From the NCBI GenBank assembly GCA_016284875.1, contig JAEEPS010000005.1, forward strand, positions 1-64,000: 64,000 nt of DNA. The letters are read 5' to 3'. Below, in pieces: positions 52,996 through 60,784 of this stretch. Each line of letters opens with the position of its first letter. The stretch's first letter is position 1. The translations under genes and the position numbers were made by a program. The notes below the pieces were generated by a model. The model was not told where the DNA came from and did not search any database. It saw nothing but the letters and a program-made list of their open reading frames with translations. The stretch is from Salinivirgaceae bacterium. Lineage in GTDB: Bacteria > Bacteroidota > Bacteroidia > Bacteroidales > SZUA-534.

Positions 52996-53448
52996 CTACC
53001 AATCAAATTCTCGCTTTATTTTTGTTTTCTTATAAGCATATGTACATAATTCACAACAAGGGTCAGATAAAACTAAATTCTTTGCATCTAATAGAGTAAC
53101 CATTTTGGGTAGGTTGGTTGGTAAAGGAACCGTTGGTACGACTTTTGTACTATCCACATTAAATCTATACCATAAGTCATTATGAGAATCTGTTTCTGTT
53201 GTAATAACACCAACAGCGAGCAGGGCTGTATCATTAAAAAATCCAAATTCAGCATTAGACTTGATATATAAATATTTATAATCATCTGTAATCCATGATT
53301 CTCCCATAAAGCCTCCTGAAATTTGTATTAATTCCCAATTCCCCGCAATCTTTATGGATGACGAATCTATAGTTGCACTCTCTTCGTGATTTTTACATGA
53401 AAGAAAACTAACAAATAAAACAAATAAGAATAAGTTTGTGATTTTCAT
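52996..53448 (-). CDS. Small lipoprotein with lipocalin-like start
   Basis: 150 residues from the ATG at 53448 (MKITNLFLFVLFVSFLSC); the frame extends 11 codons further. Lipobox VSFLSC. The mature part begins with a Ser/Thr/Glu-rich linker and AGNWELIQISGGF, like the first strand of lipocalin-like or META-type lipoproteins. The C terminus has DPCCELCTYAYKK with three Cys close together. No firm family. More AT-rich than its neighbours. Confidence 0.6.
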   Translation of the reverse strand: MKITNLFLFVLFVSFLSCKNHEESATIDSSSIKIAGNWELIQISGGFMGESWITDDYKYLYIKSNAEFGFFNDTALLAVGVITTETDSHNDLWYRFNVDSTKVVPTVPLPTNLPKMVTLLDAKNLVLSDPCCELCTYAYKKTKIKREFDW

Positions 53449-53516
53449 ATCGCTTCTATGATTAATAAGTACACTTTTCAAACAGATTTCAAATATAGTG
53501 GAATAATCCTAAATCT

Positions 53517-54269
53517 TCACCTCCGCCAACTCATTGATATAATAAAAATGGCAATGTAAAATCCTATGTATAAAGAAATTAGGATTATCGATACCACACC
53601 AATCGTTTTGAATAGTTTCGGGCGGCGGGCCATGTAGGCTTTGATTTCTGCCCATTTGGCTTTCAGGCAGGCGACAATGAAGGTCCAGACGCGGTTTATG
53701 AGGCTGCTTGGGGCGGGATTGTCGGCAACAGCCAAATCATCGCAAGGCAGGCCGTTATCGATTGGCGGCGCCGACTGCGAATAATCGTCCGTTGCTGGCG
53801 GTGTTTCGCGATTGTTCAGTTTACGCTTTCGGCGACGACCGAAGAATATAAGGCCGAAGCCTGCAACAATCAATGCAAACCAGAAAACCTTGCAAGCCGA
53901 CACGCGGTGGGCAGTGGCTGAATAATCGTCGAACTGGACGTAAGCGGTAACCATGCCGTTGTTTGTGAATTGGAAAAGGGGCGAAACATTGATTGTGGCG
54001 CGGTGGCGAATGGTTTCAACGCTATCTATGCTAAAATCGTAATAATACGTTGTGGTCCACGCGATTTGCGCAACCATTCCATCAACACTCTCCACCTCGG
54101 CTTCGATATCGGTGTACGTATTTTGAATGTAATTAACTGACGCAAAACACATTATTAAGAGTGCACCCCCTACCGCGGTTAGTACTTTCGGCGGAATTGC
54201 CATCAGAGCGCTGCGAATTGTTCCCCATATTCGGCGGTCGGTGATTTCGTGTTGCATTCCTGCTCGCAT
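53517..54269 (-). CDS. Three-helix membrane protein, C-terminal half homologous to the 54335 gene product
   Basis: 250 residues. Start MRAGMQHEITDRRIWG parallels MRTGTQHEIQDPTIKG of the next gene. One helix near residue 30-45, an extracytoplasmic DUF3592-like part with (V)ESVDGMVAQIAW and RATINVSP, a helix at ~130, then a cytoplasmic linker RRKRKLNNRETPPATDD...LPCDDLAVAD and a final helix after ARRPKLFKT. The linker and tail match the 54335 protein closely, so the two share a duplicated module. Function unknown. Confidence 0.65.
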   Translation of the reverse strand: MRAGMQHEITDRRIWGTIRSALMAIPPKVLTAVGGALLIMCFASVNYIQNTYTDIEAEVESVDGMVAQIAWTTTYYYDFSIDSVETIRHRATINVSPLFQFTNNGMVTAYVQFDDYSATAHRVSACKVFWFALIVAGFGLIFFGRRRKRKLNNRETPPATDDYSQSAPPIDNGLPCDDLAVADNPAPSSLINRVWTFIVACLKAKWAEIKAYMARRPKLFKTIGVVSIILISLYIGFYIAIFIISMSWRR

Positions 54270-54334
54270 AATTGATTCTTTTATTGATTAACTCACTGAT
54301 TGATTTTTCATTCACGCATTCTGTTATTCAATCC
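54270..54334. repeat. TGAATAAC-type intercistronic tract, copy 2
   Basis: The gap between the 54335 and 53517 genes. On the minus strand it begins GGATTGAATAACAGAATG immediately after the TAA stop, continuing with AATCAATCAGTGAGTTAATCA words up to the next ATG. Confidence 0.6.
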
Positions 54335-55831
54335 TTACCTTGCCCAATCTATTGATAGAAGCAAAACGCCAATGAAAAATCCTATTAACATAGGAATTAA
54401 AACTATCGAAACCCAAACAAGCGTTTTGAAAAGTTTCGGGCGGCGGGCTTTGGCGGCTTTCAGGCGGGCGCCAATGCTGGTTCCGCCGCTGGTTGTGGCA
54501 CGGTTTAGGTCGACAACTGCCAATTCATCGCAATGGCCGTTTTCGCTTGTCGGCACCAACTGCGAAGAATCGTCAGTTGCTGGCGGTGTTTCGGTATTTT
54601 TCAGTTTATGCTTTCGGCGAAGACCGCGGAAAAGCAGGTGGCAGCCAAGAATAAACGCGGGAAGCCAGAGGAAAACATGCGAGAACAGACGGCCGATTGA
54701 ATCGTCGTACCAGAAAATGGTTGTGTTGCCCGACCGAAACACTTCGTATAAATCGAAATCGCACCAGAGGCAAACCAGAAACGGCACCAGTAGAAGCAAG
54801 CCTGCGACTATGAAGAACGTCGATTTTTTCTTTGCAATGGCATTGGCAATGCGCTCTCTTCTGGCCTGAACCTGCTGACGGTATTCCTCCGATTGGGCCT
54901 GACGGCGTTCCTCTCTGGCTTTGGCGCGCTGCTTGCGCTGCTCCTCTTTGGCCTTGAGGCGTTCCATTTCGGCTTCAGCCTCAAGCACTCTTTGATTATT
55001 AAAAACGCTTTCCTTGCCAGGCTTGGCCGTATATGGATTGGAATGGACGGAATCGCCCTGCAAAGTGCTGTCAGTCTGTGTTTTGGTGGGTTTTGAATTC
55101 TGTTTGGATTGAGGTTCGGGTTCGGGAACTGTGTAAATTATTTTGAAACCTTTCCGACTTGAATAATACAGAACACGAACAGTGGGAATCAGGAAAATAC
55201 TACCTATAATGACCATTGCAAGAAATGGCCAAAGCCCGAATATCGTCAGGCATGTGCCCATAACGAAAAATGAGCCGTTCAAAACTATGATAATTATGCA
55301 TTTATGAACCAACGCCTCTCTGTTTGCGACATCTGCGGTGATTTTCTTTTCCTTGACATTCAATTTAATATCGCCTAAACTAAACGACAACGATACCAAT
55401 TTGTTCATGTACATATAAATGCCTAAAAAGAGGAACATGCCAGAGAAAGTCATGCAGAAAACAGCCACGGCTGGAGCCGTGCGAATCAAGCCCATTGTGA
55501 GGAACCAAACTGTGAGCACTCCCGTGTAGAGGCCAATATTAAGAAAAACGATTCCTGTAGTGCGGCCACCTCCCTGCTTCTGCTCGTGCTCCTGCTCCTC
55601 GAGTTCTGGGTGGGCGGCATCTTTCAAAAACTTTATACCCGCTGCAATAAAGCCCAAAACGCCATATGCAATGAGCCACGTTATCATGATAATGGTCATC
55701 ACGTCCGTGCCCTGCTTAAAGAAAGCGACTGGGAAAACCACTCCAAAAACGAGAAACATGAAGCCGAATAACAGGAAAAAGATTCCTTTTATAGTGGGGT
55801 CTTGGATTTCGTGTTGTGTTCCTGTTCGCAT
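54335..55831 (-). CDS. Multi-pass membrane protein with a coiled-coil segment
   Basis: 498 residues from the ATG at 55831 (MRTGTQHEIQD); the frame extends 6 codons upstream. About eight helices: a cluster in the first 230 residues, a cytoplasmic segment with an Arg/Glu/Lys/Ala-rich coiled coil (VLEAEAEMERLKAKEEQRKQ), then helices, the ETPPATDDSSQ linker and a terminal helix. The linker and tail are homologous to the 53517 product. Its stop TAA runs directly into GGATTGAATAAC. Unknown function. Confidence 0.65.
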   Translation of the reverse strand: MRTGTQHEIQDPTIKGIFFLLFGFMFLVFGVVFPVAFFKQGTDVMTIIMITWLIAYGVLGFIAAGIKFLKDAAHPELEEQEHEQKQGGGRTTGIVFLNIGLYTGVLTVWFLTMGLIRTAPAVAVFCMTFSGMFLFLGIYMYMNKLVSLSFSLGDIKLNVKEKKITADVANREALVHKCIIIIVLNGSFFVMGTCLTIFGLWPFLAMVIIGSIFLIPTVRVLYYSSRKGFKIIYTVPEPEPQSKQNSKPTKTQTDSTLQGDSVHSNPYTAKPGKESVFNNQRVLEAEAEMERLKAKEEQRKQRAKAREERRQAQSEEYRQQVQARRERIANAIAKKKSTFFIVAGLLLLVPFLVCLWCDFDLYEVFRSGNTTIFWYDDSIGRLFSHVFLWLPAFILGCHLLFRGLRRKHKLKNTETPPATDDSSQLVPTSENGHCDELAVVDLNRATTSGGTSIGARLKAAKARRPKLFKTLVWVSIVLIPMLIGFFIGVLLLSIDWAR

Positions 55832-55849
55832 AACTGATTCATTTATCAA

Positions 55850-55917
55850 TTAACTAACTGATTGATTAACTTTTACTTCATTCATACATTCTGTTATTCA
55901 GTTATTCAATCCTTGTT
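55850..55917. repeat. TGAATAAC-type intercistronic tract, copy 3
   Basis: On the minus strand, 5 bases after the TPM gene stop, GGATTGAATAACTGAATAAC (55893-55912) and then AGAATG and GATTGATTAACT-like words, ending at the start of the 54335 gene. Confidence 0.6.
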
Positions 55918-56688
55918 TTACCATCTTCCGCTTGCGCCACCGCCACCGAAGTGTCCGCCGCCGAATCCGCCAAAACTGCTGCCTCCACTACTGAAACCGC
56001 CCGAACTCCGTTTAAAACCACTGCCAGTTGCAGTCCAACCAGCGCCGTACCTCGATTGGTCATCAAAGAAAGGACTGGGGTGCTTGCCGAATTTGATTGC
56101 TAATAAGACAACTACAGCAATAAACACAAGAAAGATAAGCACGGCAGCCAAATCGGCTGCGGTGTATTGACGGTTGGGCTTTTCGTTCTTAAACTCGCCT
56201 TTGGTGAGCGCAATGCAGATATCGACAGCGCGGTCGATTCCCTCATAAATGGCTCCGTTGCGGAACAGCGGAATCATCTCTTTTTCAATAATCCGCTTGC
56301 ATGTGGCGTCGGGAATCAGCGGCTCAATGCCGTAGCCCGTCTGAATGGTTACTTCGCCCGACTCGTAGTAGGTTTTCGGCTTATAGACAATGACAATGCC
56401 GTTGTCGAAGCCGTTCTGCCCGACGCCCCAACCCTCGCCCAGCCGCTGGCCGAAATCGGCAATGTCGTAGCCTTGAAGGTCGGTGGTGGTGTAGATTAGA
56501 ATCTGTGTGGAGGTCTCGCGGTTGAAGGCTTCAAGTTTTTCGGTCAAGGCCGAGTTCTGCTCGTCGGTGAAGGCGTTGGCGTTGTCAACCACAAGCGCCT
56601 GCTCCGCTGGTCGGCTGAAAATATCGTCATCGGCAAACGAGGTAAACGTTGCCGCTAAAAATGTGATTATGAGCAATATCCGTTTCAT
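55918..56688 (-). CDS. TPM-domain secreted protein with Gly-rich C terminus (YgcG type)
   Basis: 256 residues. Signal peptide (MKRILLIITFLAATFTSFA), TPM domain ~25-150 with LVVDNANAFTDEQNSALTEKL, TTDLQGYDIADFGQRLGEGWGVGQ and GIVIVYKP. One membrane helix (~175-195) follows, and then a Ser/Gly-rich tail ending GGGHFGGGGASGRW. TPM proteins are found in envelope maintenance and photosystem II repair; phosphatase activity has been reported for some. Tandem duplicate of the next gene upstream. Confidence 0.88.
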   Translation of the reverse strand: MKRILLIITFLAATFTSFADDDIFSRPAEQALVVDNANAFTDEQNSALTEKLEAFNRETSTQILIYTTTDLQGYDIADFGQRLGEGWGVGQNGFDNGIVIVYKPKTYYESGEVTIQTGYGIEPLIPDATCKRIIEKEMIPLFRNGAIYEGIDRAVDICIALTKGEFKNEKPNRQYTAADLAAVLIFLVFIAVVVLLAIKFGKHPSPFFDDQSRYGAGWTATGSGFKRSSGGFSSGGSSFGGFGGGHFGGGGASGRW

Positions 56689-56750
56689 CCTTCAGTTATT
56701 CAATCCTTCAGTTAATCAGTTAATCAATTAATCAATTAATCAATCCTTGT
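56689..56750. repeat. TGAATAAC/TGATTAAT tandem tract, copy 4
   Basis: Sixty-two bases between the two TPM genes made almost entirely of repeats. On the minus strand GGATTGATTAATTGATTAAT, then repeated TGATTAAC, then GGATTGAATAACTGAAGG, directly before the ATG. Unit length is about 8 bases. Confidence 0.7.
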
Positions 56751-57497
56751 TTACCAACTGCCTCGTGCTCCGCCGCCACCAAAATGACCGCCGCCGTAAC
56801 TGTGGCTACTGCTCGAACTGCGAGAACTTCTGCGGCTGCTGCCACCCGACGAACCTCTGCCGCTGCTCACAGTAACACCACTACTGGCGCCAATCCATAT
56901 CAAAGCCATTAAGGACATAAAAAGAATCGAATATATAAACCGAAAAAGGGGACTCTCGAACCATCTTCTTTCTTTTTTAGCCATATATTCTTTCACCGCG
57001 TTCTCGTCGCTTGCGAACTGCATGCAAAGGTCAACCGCCCTATCGATTCCCGAATAATAATGTCCTTTTTTGAACTCTGGAATCATCTCATTGTCAATAA
57101 TTTGTTTGCAGACTGCGTCAGGCATGAACGGTTCAATGCCGTAGCCCACCTGAATGGTCACCTCGCCGTTTGCGTACATCGTTTTCGGCTTACAGACAAT
57201 GACAATGCCATTGTCGGCACCCTCCTGCCCAACGCCCCTGCCCTCGCCTAACCTCTGGGCAAAATCAACAATGTCGTAACCATACAAATAATAGGTGGTG
57301 TAAATCTGTATCTGCACCGTTGTGGCCCGTTCAAACGAGTCCAACTTGGCTGTCAGAGCCGCAAACTGTTCTGTGGTAAACACATCAGCACTATCAACCA
57401 CAAGATGCACCTCTGCTGGACGACGGAAAATATCGTCGTCGGCAAAGGTTGTGAGGGTTGCCGATAAGAACGCTAATGCTAATAGTATTTTCTTCAT
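56751..57497 (-). CDS. TPM-domain secreted protein, paralogue
   Basis: 248 residues from the ATG at 57497 (MKKILLALAFLSATLTTFA). TPM domain with LVVDSADVFTTEQFAALTAKL, YDIVDFAQRLGEGRGVGQEGADNGIVIV and AVCKQIIDNEMIPEFKKG. One helix (~195-210) and a Ser/Arg/Gly tail ending GGGHFGGGGARGSW. Clearly a tandem duplicate of the 55918 gene with a diverged, more basic tail. It follows the C10-protease gene by 10 bases. Confidence 0.88.
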   Translation of the reverse strand: MKKILLALAFLSATLTTFADDDIFRRPAEVHLVVDSADVFTTEQFAALTAKLDSFERATTVQIQIYTTYYLYGYDIVDFAQRLGEGRGVGQEGADNGIVIVCKPKTMYANGEVTIQVGYGIEPFMPDAVCKQIIDNEMIPEFKKGHYYSGIDRAVDLCMQFASDENAVKEYMAKKERRWFESPLFRFIYSILFMSLMALIWIGASSGVTVSSGRGSSGGSSRRSSRSSSSSHSYGGGHFGGGGARGSW

Positions 57498-57507
57498 TTT
57501 CAATTTG

Positions 57508-60500
57508 TTATTCTACAATCACTCTCTTCGCCAAATTACCAACTTTCACCACATACACACCTGATTTTTCCATTGGGATTTCCGTGCGGACGCGGCACGC
57601 CACGTCCCTACAAATTAAACGCCCCATGACATCATAAACACGGATTTCGTCGGTGGCGTTTTCAACCACGATAGTGCGGCTATGGGCATATATGTTTGTG
57701 TTGGCATGTGATTCGGTGACAGAGGTTTGTGTGTTGTTTTCGTTATTGTTTTCACCTTCATTTTCGTTATTGTTTTCGTTCCTTTCGCCCCACAAAAATT
57801 CTTTCACACACGCACTTTTAGTAAGTGACGGTTCAGAATGCCCAGCACCGTCAAGGCGATAGAACTTCTTGGTTTCCTTATAGTTGGCACCACAAACATC
57901 TTTCGCGTTTTGTTCAAAATCGTCCATATTCTGCAAATACGTTTGGGAATCTTTTGTGCCTGTAATGTAAAGAATGTTCCTCGTTTTGTATTGCTCAACC
58001 ACGCTTTCGGGCGACAAATTATTCCGTTCTATGTAACTACTTATTGATTCTGCCGTTGAAATTTCCTCAACGTTAAGTGACAGATAATCAGGAATAGCCT
58101 TGCACACGAATTTGAAATCTATTGCAGGAAAATTGTTCGGAACAGGACTCAACATTGAATACCGTTGCATCAGCCGTCCGCCTGCACTCATTCCCATAAC
58201 CCAAACTTCCTTCACATTTGGAAAATCGCACGAAGTAAGCACATATTCAATTATTTGGTCGAGATAATCGAATGCAGAAAGGTTGATTTCAGTTTGGTCA
58301 ATCAGCATTGAATTGCTTGTGCCGTGCGACTGTTCGCCAGCGAAATAAATGGCATTCTCGTTCCAATCGGAAGTGATAGTTGAACTTGAATAGAACCACG
58401 GTGCAATTATCAACGATTTCTTCAAACAATTTGAGCCGTACGACCCAAGTTGCTCATAGGCTGTTTTGAAAAAATCGTCAGGCGAAGGCGGCGAACCGTG
58501 GCAGTTAATCACAACACGCTCAATTTGAGAATATTCCGTATATAGCGGAAGATTTGTGTAACAGTTGATTACGCCCAAACCATCGTCGGTTTTGAATTGC
58601 TGTAATTTCATCACCTTGTCGAAACTTGCTTGATAATCAGTAAGATTTACACCGATTGTACCATTTGAATCAGTTCCTCCACTGGTTCGTGCTTGCGCTT
58701 TTAGAATAATTTGGTTCGGAATGAATCCGAGCGTAAAGTTGTACAATATTGTTTTTGACTTCGAGCCAGCACTGTATTCCGCTTCATCAAAAGAAATTAG
58801 TTTTCCGTCAGCATAAATTTCGGCATCTTGCATACACAACTGATTCGCACCGCTGTTGTAGGTGAAACTGATTTCATTCTCACCTTTTACAAAATCATCA
58901 CTGTTGAATTTCCATATATACGTCGTCCAATCGGTTGTAAAATCGCCTGATTTCCAAACTGTTGAATTTCTTTCTTGAAAATCATCCAAATTTTGTGAGT
59001 TTCCACCACCACCGTTATCATCACATTTCTCAATTCCCATCAGATAAAACGACGGCTCATCGAGTGTAATGATTGCCGTGTTCCAAACGGCCCAGAGGTC
59101 GTACCAGCCATCGCTTGTATGCCCCCACCCCCAATTGAAATGCACATACGTTTTGTCGCCGACAAAGCGAATGCCATCGATGCACATGGCGTGACCTGTT
59201 CCGCCACCTTCGCGATACGCCATCACAATCTGTTTTTTCTGCAAATTATTGAGTATGAACGTTTCAACATCCTCTTTCCCTGCCGATGAATAAATCTGCG
59301 AAGTCTTTACAGGATAATATGTTTCAAGCGTTTTGCGAAACGCCGAACTGTTGTGCTTGGGACCCATTGCAGCAAGGCAATACCAGCAATAAAGCGAGGT
59401 CATTCGTTTTTCGGCAGTCGTGGCGTTGGCATCCAACTCATTCTGTATCAACGAAAATTCAATTTGTTCGGCATCAAAATCAACCGCTGTTGTTGTGCCG
59501 TAATCCTTAAACAGATATGCTGTTTCACCCTTTGGTACAACTTTCAGATTATAAAGCATTTGCGAGAATGCCGTACACCAGCAACCCAAACGCTCAACGC
59601 CTGGCGACGGAACGGCATCAAGCAAAAATCCGCTTTGGCTCCAACCCGTTTCGCAGAAGAAATCAATATTGCGGCTATCGCTTTCTGGTTCATTTTCAGT
59701 AAGTTTCGTCACAACTGTAAAATGCGGACAATTTGCAGTGTCAGCCAACCATTGCCGAACATACACGTCAGCATCGGCTATGATTACTGTATTTCCGTAA
59801 AACGCCTCGCTGCCAATATCGGTGAGCGTTGCTGGCACCGAAAGACTGCGGAGCCGCGTGCAGTGCTTGAACGCATTGATTCCAACCGACTCAACACTTT
59901 TCAATGTTGAAACTTCAGTAAGATTCCAACATTTGTAAAACACACTGCGTTCAATGATTTTCACGCTATCCAAACCTATGATTTTCTTCAAATTAGGCAT
60001 TTCGGCAAACGCATATTGTCCAATATTCACGCACGACAGCGGCAATCTAACTTCTGTGATTTCACGATTGCCTTGAAACAGTTTCTCGGGAATAGACTTC
60101 ACGCCATCGACGAATGTCAGAACACCATTTTCCAATGTGTAACTATCTGCCAGAATATACTCATTTTCAAGCACATAATTGCGCACATATTCACTTTTGC
60201 TGCTCACCACCGTTTGCTTGTTGAACACCAATTCGCCCAATTCAGTGACCGATTCGGGTATTTCAATGGATTTCAGGCTTGAAGCATTAAGCGCATTTTT
60301 GTTAATGGTTGTAACGCTTTCGGGAATGGTCAGTTGCTCGATACCGCTATTGTAAAAAGCATGGCTTCCTATGATAGTAATATTATTAGGTATCGTAATG
60401 GTTTTCAGCGCCTTGCAACCTTGAAAACAACGCAGAGGAATTTCTGTAATTCCTTTTGGCAAATTGACCGTTTCAAGCGATTTACACCCCCAGAAAATCT

Positions 60501-60774
60501 GTTGTCCCATCGAGGTAACTCCGTCAGGGATAACAACTTCCTTTAAATTTTCACATTGAAAAAACGCATTGCCCTGAATTTTGGTAACCGATTCGGGAAT
60601 CACCACTTTGTTGAAATTGTTGTTCTCGCGATAGGCGTTTGTAATGATTGTTGCGGTGCCTTCGGGAATGATAAGCACACTGTCCTGAATCTCTGGATTT
60701 TCGATTGCAGACTGCGCCATCAGCGAACCAACCGCCAGAAAAAATATTGATATCAGGTTTAGTATTTTTTTCAT
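57508..60774 (-). CDS. Secreted BspA-type LRR protein with C10-like cysteine protease, alpha/beta hydrolase and T9SS sorting domain
   Basis: 1088 residues from the ATG at 60774 (MKKILNLISIFFLAVGSLMAQ). Order: signal peptide; LRR_5/BspA repeats (~35-330, IPESVTKIQGNAFFQCENL-type units); a streptopain-like C10 domain (~375-590) with the nucleophile in GCWCTAFSQM (C398), the His in GTGHAMCIDG (H528) and NWGWGHTSDGWY; a jelly-roll segment (~600-710); an alpha/beta hydrolase (~730-1000) with GMSAGG (S863) and GAGHSEPS (H979); an Asn/Glu linker; and a T9SS type A sorting domain (~1035-1088). An exported, surface- or medium-localised degradative enzyme is predicted. It follows the next LRR gene by 10 bases. 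Confidence 0.85.
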   Translation of the reverse strand: MKKILNLISIFFLAVGSLMAQSAIENPEIQDSVLIIPEGTATIITNAYRENNNFNKVVIPESVTKIQGNAFFQCENLKEVVIPDGVTSMGQQIFWGCKSLETVNLPKGITEIPLRCFQGCKALKTITIPNNITIIGSHAFYNSGIEQLTIPESVTTINKNALNASSLKSIEIPESVTELGELVFNKQTVVSSKSEYVRNYVLENEYILADSYTLENGVLTFVDGVKSIPEKLFQGNREITEVRLPLSCVNIGQYAFAEMPNLKKIIGLDSVKIIERSVFYKCWNLTEVSTLKSVESVGINAFKHCTRLRSLSVPATLTDIGSEAFYGNTVIIADADVYVRQWLADTANCPHFTVVTKLTENEPESDSRNIDFFCETGWSQSGFLLDAVPSPGVERLGCWCTAFSQMLYNLKVVPKGETAYLFKDYGTTTAVDFDAEQIEFSLIQNELDANATTAEKRMTSLYCWYCLAAMGPKHNSSAFRKTLETYYPVKTSQIYSSAGKEDVETFILNNLQKKQIVMAYREGGGTGHAMCIDGIRFVGDKTYVHFNWGWGHTSDGWYDLWAVWNTAIITLDEPSFYLMGIEKCDDNGGGGNSQNLDDFQERNSTVWKSGDFTTDWTTYIWKFNSDDFVKGENEISFTYNSGANQLCMQDAEIYADGKLISFDEAEYSAGSKSKTILYNFTLGFIPNQIILKAQARTSGGTDSNGTIGVNLTDYQASFDKVMKLQQFKTDDGLGVINCYTNLPLYTEYSQIERVVINCHGSPPSPDDFFKTAYEQLGSYGSNCLKKSLIIAPWFYSSSTITSDWNENAIYFAGEQSHGTSNSMLIDQTEINLSAFDYLDQIIEYVLTSCDFPNVKEVWVMGMSAGGRLMQRYSMLSPVPNNFPAIDFKFVCKAIPDYLSLNVEEISTAESISSYIERNNLSPESVVEQYKTRNILYITGTKDSQTYLQNMDDFEQNAKDVCGANYKETKKFYRLDGAGHSEPSLTKSACVKEFLWGERNENNNENEGENNNENNTQTSVTESHANTNIYAHSRTIVVENATDEIRVYDVMGRLICRDVACRVRTEIPMEKSGVYVVKVGNLAKRVIVE
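57588..57611. repeat. Palindromic repeat inside the sorting-domain coding region
   Basis: GGACGCGGC (57588-57596) pairs with GCCACGTCC (one mismatch), then CTAC. Read on the minus strand it is GTAGGGACG...CGTCC, a palindrome type usually seen between genes. It encodes the CRDVACRVR part of the C10 protein's sorting domain. Confidence 0.7.
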
Positions 60775-60784
60775 TATCAATTTA

